Source: Zeimonas sp046347945
Lineage (GTDB): Bacteria > Pseudomonadota > Gammaproteobacteria > Burkholderiales > Burkholderiaceae_E
Direction: 5' to 3'
DNA length: 64,000 bases
Assembly: GCA_046347945.1 (NCBI GenBank)
Contig: JAXMFB010000014.1
Span: 1-64,000, forward strand
In this document: in pieces, positions 41,141 through 49,381 of the stretch
Layout of the letters: each line of letters begins with the position of its first letter
Numbering within the stretch: the first letter of the stretch is position 1
Position numbers and translations under genes: made by a program
The notes under the pieces: model-generated
The model's database searches: none
Seen by the model: the letters and a program-made list of their open reading frames with translations, nothing else
Told to the model about the DNA's origin: nothing

Positions 41141-42781
41141 GTGACCGCGCCAGCACACGCCGTCGCTCCAACGCCGCTGCTGTCGGTCGAGGGCCTGACG
41201 GTCGAGTTCTCGACCGCCAGCGGCGATGCGCGCGTCGTCGACGGCGTCGGCTTCGCCATCGGCCGCGGCGAGAAGTTCGCGCTGGTCGGAGAATCCGGCT
41301 CGGGCAAGACGGTGACCGCGTTATCGGTGCTGCGCCTGAACGCAGATGCGCGCTACGGCGGGCGCATCGCGTTCCAGGGCCGGGACCTGCTCGGCTGCAG
41401 CGAACGCGAGTTGCGTGCCGTGCGCGGCGGCGAGATCGCGATGATCTTCCAGGAGCCGATGACCGCGCTCAACCCGCTGTATCCGATCGGCGACCAGATC
41501 TGCGAGGCGCTCGAGCTGCACGAAGGGCTGACGCGACGGCAGGCCGCGCGGCGTGCGATCGAGCTGCTCGAGCGCACGCACGTCCCCGAGCCGCAGCGGC
41601 GCTTCGGCAGCTATCCGCACCAGCTCTCCGGGGGGCAGCGCCAGCGCGCGATGATCGCCATGGCGCTGGCCTGCAATCCGAAGCTGCTGATTGCCGACGA
41701 GCCGACGACCGCGCTCGACGTCACGGTCCAGCGCCAGATCGTGGGGCTGCTCGACGAATTGCAGCGCGATACCGGCATGTCGGTGCTGCTGATCACTCAC
41801 GACCTGCCGCTGGTCCGCTCGTTCGCCGATCGCGTGGCGGTCATGAAGGACGGTCGCATCGTCGAGCAGGGCGCGACCCGGCAGGTGTTCGAGCAGCCGC
41901 GCGACGAGTACACGCGGATGCTGGTCGACAGCCGGCCGCGCCGCTCGGTGGCCGACGTGCCGGACGATGCGCCGCCGCTCCTCGAAGGCCGCGGCGTGGG
42001 CTGCAGCTTCCGGCTGCGTCGCGGCTGGTTCGGCGCGCGCGCGTTCGACGCGGTGCGCGACGTCGACCTGCGGCTGGCGCGCGGCGAGACGCTCGGCATC
42101 GTCGGCGAATCGGGCTCGGGCAAGAGCACGCTCGGCCTCACGCTGCTGCGGCTCGCGCAGGGCGACACGTCGGGCGAGGTCGTGTTCGAAGGCCAACGCA
42201 TCGACGCGCTGGGCCAGCGCGCGCTGCGACCCTTGCGGCGCGACATGCAGATCGTCTTCCAGGACCCGTTCAATTCGCTGTCGCCGCGCCGCACCGTGCG
42301 GCAGTTCGTCGAGGAAGGGCTTGCGCTGCATCGCCCGCAGCTCGACGCGGCAGCGCGGCGCGACGCGGTCGTCGCCATGCTCGACGAAGTCGGGCTCGAC
42401 GCCGACGCGCTCGACCGGTATCCGCACGAGTTCTCCGGTGGACAGCGCCAGCGCATCTCGATCGCGCGCACGGTGATCCTCCAGCCGGCGCTGCTCGTGC
42501 TCGACGAGCCGACGTCGGCGCTGGACGTGTCGGTGCAACGACAGGTGCTCGACCTGCTGGCGGCGCTGCAGCGCCGCCACGCGATGGCCTACGTGTTCAT
42601 CACGCACGACCTCGCGGTGGTGCGCGCGATGGCGCACCGGGTGATCGTGATGAAGGACGGCAGGATCGTCGAGGCCGGCGAGACCGGCGCGCTGTTCGCC
42701 GCGCCCCGCGAGGCCTATACGCGCGAGTTGCTCGCCGCCTCGTTGACGGACCTGCCGGTGCCGGTGCCCGGGGCGCGCTGA
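41141..42781 (+). CDS. yejF: Peptide ABC importer ATPase YejF (two nucleotide-binding domains)
   Basis: 546 aa from a GTG 3 nt after yejE. Two complete ABC domains are fused: domain 1 with GESGSGKTVTALSVLR, LSGGQRQRAMIAMALA and LLIADEPTTALDVT; domain 2 (from about residue 290) with GESGSGKSTLGLTLLR, FSGGQRQRISIARTV and LLVLDEPTSALDVS. It powers YejBE. Last gene of the operon; convergent with the transglycosylase gene, 124 bp away. That gap shows no clear terminator. Confidence 0.94.
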   Translation: MTAPAHAVAPTPLLSVEGLTVEFSTASGDARVVDGVGFAIGRGEKFALVGESGSGKTVTALSVLRLNADARYGGRIAFQGRDLLGCSERELRAVRGGEIAMIFQEPMTALNPLYPIGDQICEALELHEGLTRRQAARRAIELLERTHVPEPQRRFGSYPHQLSGGQRQRAMIAMALACNPKLLIADEPTTALDVTVQRQIVGLLDELQRDTGMSVLLITHDLPLVRSFADRVAVMKDGRIVEQGATRQVFEQPRDEYTRMLVDSRPRRSVADVPDDAPPLLEGRGVGCSFRLRRGWFGARAFDAVRDVDLRLARGETLGIVGESGSGKSTLGLTLLRLAQGDTSGEVVFEGQRIDALGQRALRPLRRDMQIVFQDPFNSLSPRRTVRQFVEEGLALHRPQLDAAARRDAVVAMLDEVGLDADALDRYPHEFSGGQRQRISIARTVILQPALLVLDEPTSALDVSVQRQVLDLLAALQRRHAMAYVFITHDLAVVRAMAHRVIVMKDGRIVEAGETGALFAAPREAYTRELLAASLTDLPVPVPGAR

Positions 42782-42905
42782 CGCGGCAGGCGGTGGCGGG
42801 CCGGGGCGCGCCGGTGGGGGCGGGCCCGGTCGGCCGCAGCGCCGTTGCGCGGGGCCCCGCCGGGCGGCGCGATGACGACGGCCCGCGCCTTTGCCCGAGA
42901 GGGCC

Positions 42906-44657
42906 TCAGGTCCGCTTCTTGGACCGCTGCGGCGAGCGCTTGCCCGAACCGGTCCGGACGGCGTCGCCGCGTTCGGCAGCAGGGGCCTTCTTCGCGACCG
43001 GCTTCGCGCGCGCTGCGCTCGCCTTCTGCGCGGTGGCGCCGGCACGCCGGGTGGCCGCTTGGTGCCGCTTGGCGCGCGCCGGCGCCGCCTGCGGCTCGGG
43101 TTCGGCGGGCTCGCGGCGCAGCACGGCGTGCATGATGCGCGGCTCGTTCGTCTCGCTGCGCACGACGCGACGGTCGCCGTCTTCGGTGGTGAGCAGGGTC
43201 TGGGCGCTCGCGGGCCGCACGACCAGCCGCGTGCCGGGCGCCGCGGTCTTGCCCAGTCCGTTCCACGCCTTCAGGTTGGTCACCGTGGTTGCGTAGCGGC
43301 GGGCGATCGTCGCCAGCGACTCGTGGCGCTTGACCGTGTGGTAGGCGGCCGGGCGCTCGACGAGTTCGTAGACGCGCGGGCCGTCGAAGCGCTCGACGCG
43401 GGTCTCGTCCTCCACCGCACGCTGCGGCGCGAGGAGGCGGGTACCGGGCAGGATGCGCTGGCCGGCGCGCAGGTCGTTGGCGTCGCGCAGTTCGGCCACC
43501 GCGATGCCGCCGCGCTGCGCGAGCGTCTCGAGGGTCTCGCCGGGCTTGAGCGTGTGCGGTTGCCAGGTCGCAAAGGCGCGATTGGCTTGTCCGTGGCGCT
43601 CGACGGCTGCCATGAACGCGTCGATCCGGTCGGCCGGCAGCTTGATCTCGTTGTTGCGGCTGGCGGCGATCACCGGCCGGTTGTGTGCCGGGTTCAGTGC
43701 GACGAACTCGTCGACGGTCATCCCGGCGAACTGCGCGGCCAGCTTCAGGTCGATCGGGCGAGTCTTCTCGATCGTGACGAAGTAGGGCCGGTTGGGCAGG
43801 TCGGGCAACGCGACGCCGAGCTCGTTGGCGCGCAACAGGATGTTCTTCAGCGCCATCAGCTTCGGTACGTAGTTGCGCGTCTCGGCCGGCATCGGCAGCG
43901 ACAGGTAGTCGGTGGGCAGGCCACGCGCCTGGTTGCGCCGCACCGCGCGCGCGACGGCACCCTCGCCCCAGTTGTACGACGCCAGCGCGAGGAACCAGTC
44001 GTTGCCGTGCATCGCGTAGATCTTCTGCAGGTAGTCGAGCGCCGCCTCGGTCGACTTCACGACGTCGCGCCGGTTGTCCACCCACCAGTCCTGCTGCAGG
44101 TTGTAGGCGCGCCCGGTCGACGGGATGAACTGCCACAGTCCGGCGGCCTGCGCGTGCGACAGCGCCGCCGGATTCATCGCGCTCTCGACGAACGGGAGCA
44201 ACGCGAGCTCGGTGGGCATGCCGCGCTTCTCGAGCTCTTCGACGATGTGGAACAGGTAGCGGCTGCCCCGCGCGAACATGCGCTGCAGGTAATCGGGCCG
44301 CTCGAGGTAGAAGCGCTCCTTCTCGGCGACCAGCCGGCTGTTGAGCGGCGGCATCGCGAAACCGGTACGGATGCGGTCCCACAGGTTGCCGACCGGGGCC
44401 TCGGCCTGCGGCGGACGGCCGGTCGGCGCCGGCAGCGAGGCGAGGGGGTCGGTGCGCGCGGGGGCTGTTGCGGGCGCGGGGGCCGCCTTCGCGGCTGCGG
44501 CGCCGCCCGGCTGCGAGGGATCAGGCTGAGAGGGAGCGGACGGGCCCGACGCCTGTGCGACCGGCGCCGGAGCCTGCGCGGACGGCGGGGCTACGGTCGA
44601 GCAGCCGGCGACGACGAGCAATCCGCCCAGCAGCGCGCCGACACGAACAAAAGACAC
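42906..44657 (-). CDS. MltD-like membrane-bound lytic transglycosylase with LysM repeats
   Basis: 583 aa. A lipoprotein signal (VGALLGGLLVVAGCSTVA, lipobox VAGC) precedes an Ala/Pro-rich linker. The family 1 SLT domain follows: LLPFVESAMNPAALS with the catalytic Glu, AAGLWQFIPSTGRAYNL, then LASYNWGEGAVARAVRRNQ. Two LysM domains are visible (HTLKPGETLETLAQRGGIAV; YHTVKRHESLATIARRYATT). The last 90 residues are Ala/Lys/Arg-rich. It cleaves peptidoglycan from the outer-membrane side. The start is a GTG at 44657 or the adjacent TTG at 44660; both sit suitably after AGGGG. MltD is a common neighbour of gloB, as here. Confidence 0.88.
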   Translation of the reverse strand: MSFVRVGALLGGLLVVAGCSTVAPPSAQAPAPVAQASGPSAPSQPDPSQPGGAAAAKAAPAPATAPARTDPLASLPAPTGRPPQAEAPVGNLWDRIRTGFAMPPLNSRLVAEKERFYLERPDYLQRMFARGSRYLFHIVEELEKRGMPTELALLPFVESAMNPAALSHAQAAGLWQFIPSTGRAYNLQQDWWVDNRRDVVKSTEAALDYLQKIYAMHGNDWFLALASYNWGEGAVARAVRRNQARGLPTDYLSLPMPAETRNYVPKLMALKNILLRANELGVALPDLPNRPYFVTIEKTRPIDLKLAAQFAGMTVDEFVALNPAHNRPVIAASRNNEIKLPADRIDAFMAAVERHGQANRAFATWQPHTLKPGETLETLAQRGGIAVAELRDANDLRAGQRILPGTRLLAPQRAVEDETRVERFDGPRVYELVERPAAYHTVKRHESLATIARRYATTVTNLKAWNGLGKTAAPGTRLVVRPASAQTLLTTEDGDRRVVRSETNEPRIMHAVLRREPAEPEPQAAPARAKRHQAATRRAGATAQKASAARAKPVAKKAPAAERGDAVRTGSGKRSPQRSKKRT

Positions 44658-44746
44658 CAAGGAAGACCCCTAACTCTCTGATTCGACGCAACAAGCCGGC
44701 CGATCCTACGGAAGGACACGGAAACGGTCAAGGGCACGGGTCACGT

Positions 44747-45580
44747 TCAGCGAAACCCATCTTTCCACGCACGCAGCGCTGCGAAACCCTCGATCCGCGA
44801 GACGGGCGCGTGGCCCAGACGGCCGGTGATCGTCGCCGCCACGCCCGGCGCGTCGCTGCGCAGGAACGGGTTGGTGGCGAGCTCGATCGCGATCGACGAC
44901 GGCACCGTGCGCGCGCCGGCCTCGCGCATCCGGCGCGCCTCGTCGAGCCGCGCGAGCACCGCGTCGCCGGCGGGCTCGGCGGCCGCGGCGAAGCGCAGGT
45001 TCGACACCGTGTACTCGTGCGCGCAGAAGACCAGCGTCTGCGGGTCGAGCGCCGCCAGGCGGTCGAGCGAATCGAGCATCTGCGCCGGCGTGCCTTCGAA
45101 CAGCCGGCCGCACCCGGCCGCGAACAGCGTGTCGCCGCAGAACAGCAGCGGCCGGGGATCGTCGCCCCAGGGTTCCGACACGTAGGCGATGTGGCCGCGC
45201 GTGTGCCCGGGCACGTCGAGCACGCGCATCGCCGCGCCGACGCCGTCGACGACGATGGAATCGCCGGCCGCGAGCTTGCGATCGATGCCCGCGATCGGCT
45301 CGCCGGCCGGCCCGTAGACGACCGGGCGCCAGCGCTCGGCGAGCGCACGCACGCCGCCGACGTGATCCGGATGGTGATGTGTCAGTAGAATGGCCGACAG
45401 GCGCAGGCCGCGCTCGGACAGCGCATGTTCGACCGGGGCGGCATCGCCCGGATCGACGACGGCGGCGTGGTCGCCTTGCGGCGCGCGCAGCAGCCAGATG
45501 TAGTTGTCCTCGAACGCATCGATCGCCTCGACGCAGGGATGCGACCGGGGCGCGAATCGCCAGGGTTGTGAAGGCTGCAT
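44747..45580 (-). CDS. gloB: Hydroxyacylglutathione hydrolase (glyoxalase II)
   Basis: 277 aa, a metallo-beta-lactamase-fold enzyme hydrolysing S-lactoylglutathione. Metal motifs: LTHHHPDHVGG, VPGHTRGHIAYV and CGDTLFAAGCGRLFEG, then FCAHEYTVSNLRFA for glutathione binding. The start MQPSQPWRF is chosen because it precedes the conserved AIDAFEDNYIWLL region. It is divergent from the methyltransferase gene; the two start codons are only 3 nt apart, so their promoters overlap the coding sequences. Confidence 0.94.
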   Translation of the reverse strand: MQPSQPWRFAPRSHPCVEAIDAFEDNYIWLLRAPQGDHAAVVDPGDAAPVEHALSERGLRLSAILLTHHHPDHVGGVRALAERWRPVVYGPAGEPIAGIDRKLAAGDSIVVDGVGAAMRVLDVPGHTRGHIAYVSEPWGDDPRPLLFCGDTLFAAGCGRLFEGTPAQMLDSLDRLAALDPQTLVFCAHEYTVSNLRFAAAAEPAGDAVLARLDEARRMREAGARTVPSSIAIELATNPFLRSDAPGVAATITGRLGHAPVSRIEGFAALRAWKDGFR

Positions 45581-45583
45581 GGC

Positions 45584-46387
45584 ATGAAGAGGGATGACCC
45601 CGCGATTATACGGAGCACCGATTCGGTGCACGCCCGGCGCGCGGCCTGGCGCGAGTGGCTCGCGTCGCCGCCCGGACGCTACGCGCTTGCCTGGCAACAG
45701 GCGCAACTCGACGCCGCGGTCGCCGACGTGTTCGGTTTTCATGCGCTGCAGTGCGGGCTGCCCGAGCTCGACGCGCTGCGCGAGAACCGGATGCCGCACC
45801 GCATCCGCGCCTGCGAGCCGTGGGACCTGCCGCCGCCGAACACGGCCAGCCTGCTGGTCGAGCACTTCGAGGAGTTGCCGATCGCCCCCCAGAGCCTCGA
45901 CCTGGTCGTCCTGCCCCACGTGCTCGAGTTCGCCGGCGATCCGCACCAGGTGCTGCGGGAAGTCGATCGCGTGTTGCGCCCGGAGGGGCGGGTGATCGTC
46001 ACGGGCTTCAACCCGGTGAGCCTGTGGGGCGCCCGGCAATGGGCGACGCGCTCCGTGTCGCGCCGGCCGTTCCTGCCTCGCGTAGGGCACTTCATCGGGC
46101 TGCCGCGGCTGCGGGACTGGTTCAAGCTGCTCGGCTTCGAGCTCGATCGCGGACGCTATGGGTGTTACCGGCCGCCGTGCCGCACACAGAAGTGGCTCGA
46201 TCGAACGCAGTTCATGGAGTCCGCCGGCGACCGCTGGTGGCCGATCTGCGGGGCACTGTACGTCGTTTCGGCGGTCAAGCGGGTGCGCGGCATGCGCCTG
46301 ATCGGGCCGGCCTGGCGGCAGGCGCTTCCGGTTCGGGCGCCCGCCGCGGCGGTCTCGCCGCACTGCGAGCCGAACCGGAAGTCCTGA
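45584..46387 (+). CDS. SAM-dependent methyltransferase, gloB-rnhA-linked type
   Basis: 267 aa, class I methyltransferase domain (Methyltransf_11 type). The most recognisable part is LDLVVLPHVLEFAGDPHQVL followed by VDRVLRPEGRVIVTGFNPVS and FKLLGFELD. The N-terminal glycine-rich SAM loop is degenerate, as usual in this family found between gloB and rnhA in betaproteobacteria. Substrate unknown. It is convergent with the cyclopropane synthase gene, 31 bp away. Confidence 0.8.
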   Translation: MKRDDPAIIRSTDSVHARRAAWREWLASPPGRYALAWQQAQLDAAVADVFGFHALQCGLPELDALRENRMPHRIRACEPWDLPPPNTASLLVEHFEELPIAPQSLDLVVLPHVLEFAGDPHQVLREVDRVLRPEGRVIVTGFNPVSLWGARQWATRSVSRRPFLPRVGHFIGLPRLRDWFKLLGFELDRGRYGCYRPPCRTQKWLDRTQFMESAGDRWWPICGALYVVSAVKRVRGMRLIGPAWRQALPVRAPAAAVSPHCEPNRKS

Positions 46388-46418
46388 GCAACCGGTCGCG
46401 GCGCCGCCGCGCGGGCGT

Positions 46419-47639
46419 TCAGCGCTGGCCGTACATGTACTCGCGCGACAGGGGCAGCGGGCTTTGGGCGCCGCCGGCCCCGAGCCTGGGCCTGATCACC
46501 AGCAACTGGTACAGGTTGATCCAGCCGTGCGCGAACGCGTGCGCGCAGCCCGCGAGGTAGACGCGCCAGATGCGCGCGCGCTTCTCGCCGGCCAGCGCGG
46601 TCAGCCGGGCGACATTGCGCTCGAAGCCGTCGGACCAGAACCACAGCGTCTTCGCATAGTGGCGACGCAGCGACTCCGCGTCGGCGAGCTCCAGGCCCGC
46701 CGCCGAGAGCTCGCGGATCGCGAGCGAGACGTGCGGCAACTCGCCGTCCGGGAACACGTACTTGTCGATGAAGTCGCCCGCGCCGAGCCCGACCGAGCGG
46801 TTGTCGGCGTCGCTGGAGGTGATGCCGTGGTTCAAGGCGATGCCGCCCGGCCTGAGCAGCCGGTAGACCGTGTCGAAGTAGCCGCGCAGGTTCTTCAGCC
46901 CGACGTGCTCGAACATCCCGATCGACGAAATGCGGTCGAAGCTGGCGTCGCCGGGCACGTCGCGATAGTCCTGCAGCCGGATCTCCACGCGGTCTTCGAG
47001 CCCCGCCTGCCGGACCCGCTCGCGCGCCAGCTCGTACTGGTTCGTCGACAGCGTCACGCCGACGGCCTTCACGCCGTAGTGCTTCGCCGCGTGGATCGCC
47101 ATCGCCCCCCAGCCGCAGCCGATGTCGAGCAGCGCCTGGCCTGGCGCGAGCATCAGCTTTCGGCAGATGTGGTCGAGCTTTTGCACCTGGGCGGTCTCGA
47201 GGTCCTCGTCGCCGGTGCGGAAGTAGGCGCACGAGTAGACCATCCGCGGGTCGAGCCACAGCGAATAGAACTCGTTGGAGACGTCGTAGTGGTACTCGAT
47301 CGCCTTGCGATCGCTCTTGCGCGTGTGGCGGGCGAGCCACGACGGAAGCTTGCCGCGCCCCTGTTCCTCGTCGACGACCCGCGACAGGTGCTCGGCGATG
47401 GCGACGACCTCGCGGACGTCGCCGTCGACGTCGATGTGCCCCTCGACGAAGGCCTCGCCGAGCGACGACATCGATGGCTTCAGGAAGTAGCGCGCGGAGG
47501 CGGCGTCGTTCAGGCGCAACTCGACGCGCGGCTCGTCGTCGAGCGCCACCGTCGATCCGTTCCAGAGCTTCACGCGCAGCGGCAGGGGCTGGCGCCTGCG
47601 CAGTCCCTCGAGGTATTTCACGACCTGCTTCTCGATCAT
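46419..47639 (-). CDS. cfa: Cyclopropane-fatty-acyl-phospholipid synthase
   Basis: 406 aa. The N-terminal lipid-binding domain is followed by AIEYHYDVSNEFYSLWLDPR, MVYSCAYFRTGDEDLETAQV, the SAM motif LLDIGCGWGAMAIHAAKHYG, and GMFEHVGLKNLRGYFD. It adds a methylene group across cis double bonds of membrane lipids, a stress or stationary-phase modification. The start MIEKQVVKYLEG is preferred to the longer upstream frame, which overlaps the rnhA promoter and has no family similarity. It interrupts the usual gloB-methyltransferase-rnhA neighbourhood. Confidence 0.93.
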   Translation of the reverse strand: MIEKQVVKYLEGLRRRQPLPLRVKLWNGSTVALDDEPRVELRLNDAASARYFLKPSMSSLGEAFVEGHIDVDGDVREVVAIAEHLSRVVDEEQGRGKLPSWLARHTRKSDRKAIEYHYDVSNEFYSLWLDPRMVYSCAYFRTGDEDLETAQVQKLDHICRKLMLAPGQALLDIGCGWGAMAIHAAKHYGVKAVGVTLSTNQYELARERVRQAGLEDRVEIRLQDYRDVPGDASFDRISSIGMFEHVGLKNLRGYFDTVYRLLRPGGIALNHGITSSDADNRSVGLGAGDFIDKYVFPDGELPHVSLAIRELSAAGLELADAESLRRHYAKTLWFWSDGFERNVARLTALAGEKRARIWRVYLAGCAHAFAHGWINLYQLLVIRPRLGAGGAQSPLPLSREYMYGQR

Positions 47640-47730
47640 CGGGCTTTCCGGCTCGTCGCGGCGATAGTCGCCATTAAAATGCGTCCGCAGTCCGGCTGCA
47701 ACCCGTAGCCGGCCGTGACCGGAACCTCGC
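47640..47730. promoter_or_regulatory. Divergent cfa / rnhA promoter region
   Basis: This 91-bp gap separates the start codons of cfa and rnhA. TAAAAT at 47675-47680 is a plausible -10 element about 50 nt upstream of rnhA, but no good -35 box is seen at 16-18 bp. Nothing else is recognised. Confidence 0.35.
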
Positions 47731-48165
47731 ATGGCCGAAGTGGTCGACATCTATACGGACGGCGCCTGCAAGGGCAATCCCGGCCCCGGCGGCTGGGGCG
47801 CGCTGCTGTGCTGGGGCGGGCACGAGCGCGAGCTGTTCGGCGGCGAGCCCGCCACGACGAACAACCGGATGGAGCTGACCGCCGTGATCCGGGGTCTTGC
47901 GGCGCTCAAGCGCAGCACGCGCGCGGTCGTGCACACCGACTCGCAGTACGTGCACAAGGGCATCACCGAGTGGCTGCCGGCCTGGAAGGCGCGCGGCTGG
48001 AAGACCGCGGAGCGCAAGCCGGTGAAGAACGCCGACCTGTGGCGCGAGCTCGACGCGCTCGTCGTACAGCATTCGGTCGAGTGGCGCTGGGTCAGGGGGC
48101 ACGCCGGGCACCCCGGCAACGAGCGCGCCGATGCGCTGGCCAACCGGGGCGTGCCGTCGCGCTGA
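47731..48165 (+). CDS. rnhA: Ribonuclease HI
   Basis: 144 aa. It degrades RNA in RNA:DNA hybrids. The four catalytic carboxylates are all present: Asp in IYTDGACKGNPGPGGWG, Glu in MELTAVIRGL, Asp in HTDSQYVHKGI, and Asp in HPGNERADALAN. Length and basic helix (WLPAWKARGWKTAERKPVKN) match the E. coli type. In many betaproteobacteria dnaQ follows directly; here an RND efflux pair stands between them. Confidence 0.96.
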   Translation: MAEVVDIYTDGACKGNPGPGGWGALLCWGGHERELFGGEPATTNNRMELTAVIRGLAALKRSTRAVVHTDSQYVHKGITEWLPAWKARGWKTAERKPVKNADLWRELDALVVQHSVEWRWVRGHAGHPGNERADALANRGVPSR

Positions 48166-48219
48166 AAGCGGGCCGGCGCGCCTGTGCTAGTGTCGGGCAG
48201 CGTCACGCCTGCAAGGTCG

Positions 48220-49380
48220 ATGAGAAAGCCAGTCTTCACCCTGATCGCGATCGCCGCCGCCGCCGCACTGGGCTGGTGGGGGTGGGCGCTGACTCGCGGC
48301 CAGTCGCCCGCGCTCGAGATTCCGGTCGCCGCGTCGCAGGCGGGCGGCGCCGGGCCCGACGCGCGGCGCGCGGCGCAGTCCGCGCCGGCGCCCGCCCGCG
48401 CCGGCACGGCGGGCCCGCGCGGCCCGGTCGGTGTCGAAGCCGCGCGCGCCGAACGGGTCGCGCTGAGCGAGACCGTCTCGGCGGTGGGCAGCCTGCGCGC
48501 CAACGAGTCGGTCGTGCTCAAGCCGGAAATCGCCGGGCGCATCGACCGGATCGGGTTCGAGGGCGGCGGCCAGGTGCGCAAGGGCGCCTTGCTGGTCGTC
48601 CTCGACGCATCGGTGGCTGCGGCAGAAGCGGAGCAGATCCGTGCCGAGCTCGCGCTGGCGCGGTCGAACTACCAGCGCACCGCCGACCTGGCGCGCCAGC
48701 AGTTCGTCAGCGAGAGTGCGCGCGACCAGGCCGCGTCGAACCTGAAGGTGGTCGAGGCGAAACTGAAGCTGGCCGAGGCGAAGCTGGCCAAGACCGAGCT
48801 CAGGGCCCCCTTTGCCGGGCGACTCGGGCTGCGCAACTTCAGCGTGGGCGACTATGTCCGCGAGGGCGCCGAACTCGTCGCGCTCGAGGACGTCTCGCAG
48901 ATGAAGGTCGACCTGCGGCTGCCCGAGCGATACCTCGGCCAGTTGCGCCCCGGCCAGTCGCTCGAAGTCGAGTTCGACGCGTATCCGGGTCGCAGGTTCG
49001 GCGCCGCGCTCGAGGCGATCGACGTTCAGGTCGACGCCAACGGACGCTCGATCGTGGCGCGCGGGCGCATGTCCAACGCCGACGGCCTGTTGCGCACCGG
49101 CATGTTCGCGAAGGTGTCGCTGACCCTGTCCAGGCGCGCCGACGCGGTGATGGTGCCCGAGGAGGCGCTGGTCCCGTCGGGCGAGCAGCAGTTCGTCTAC
49201 CGGATCGAGGACGGCAAGGCGATGCGCGTGCGGGTGCGCACAGGGCTGCGCCGTGACGGCAAGGTCGAGATCGTCGAGGGGCTGAGCGGTGGCGACCAGG
49301 TCGTCGTCGCCGGCCAGCCGAAGCTCACGCGCGAGGCGACCGAGGTGCGCGTCGTCGAGACGCTGCGCCTGGGCGGTTGA
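48220..49380 (+). CDS. RND efflux periplasmic adaptor (membrane fusion protein)
   Basis: 386 aa. One N-terminal signal/anchor helix (VFTLIAIAAAAALGWWGWAL) is followed by a biotinyl-lipoyl half (VVLKPEIAGRIDRIGFEGGG), a helical hairpin (EQIRAELALARSNYQRTADL), the second lipoyl half (LAKTELRAPFAGRLGLRNFS) and a beta-barrel (LRLPERYLGQLRPGQSLEVE). It bridges the RND pump and an outer-membrane channel, which is not encoded here. The start MRKPVF has AAGG 5 nt upstream; the GTG at 48184 is less likely. Confidence 0.9.
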   Translation: MRKPVFTLIAIAAAAALGWWGWALTRGQSPALEIPVAASQAGGAGPDARRAAQSAPAPARAGTAGPRGPVGVEAARAERVALSETVSAVGSLRANESVVLKPEIAGRIDRIGFEGGGQVRKGALLVVLDASVAAAEAEQIRAELALARSNYQRTADLARQQFVSESARDQAASNLKVVEAKLKLAEAKLAKTELRAPFAGRLGLRNFSVGDYVREGAELVALEDVSQMKVDLRLPERYLGQLRPGQSLEVEFDAYPGRRFGAALEAIDVQVDANGRSIVARGRMSNADGLLRTGMFAKVSLTLSRRADAVMVPEEALVPSGEQQFVYRIEDGKAMRVRVRTGLRRDGKVEIVEGLSGGDQVVVAGQPKLTREATEVRVVETLRLGG

Positions 49381-49381
49381 C

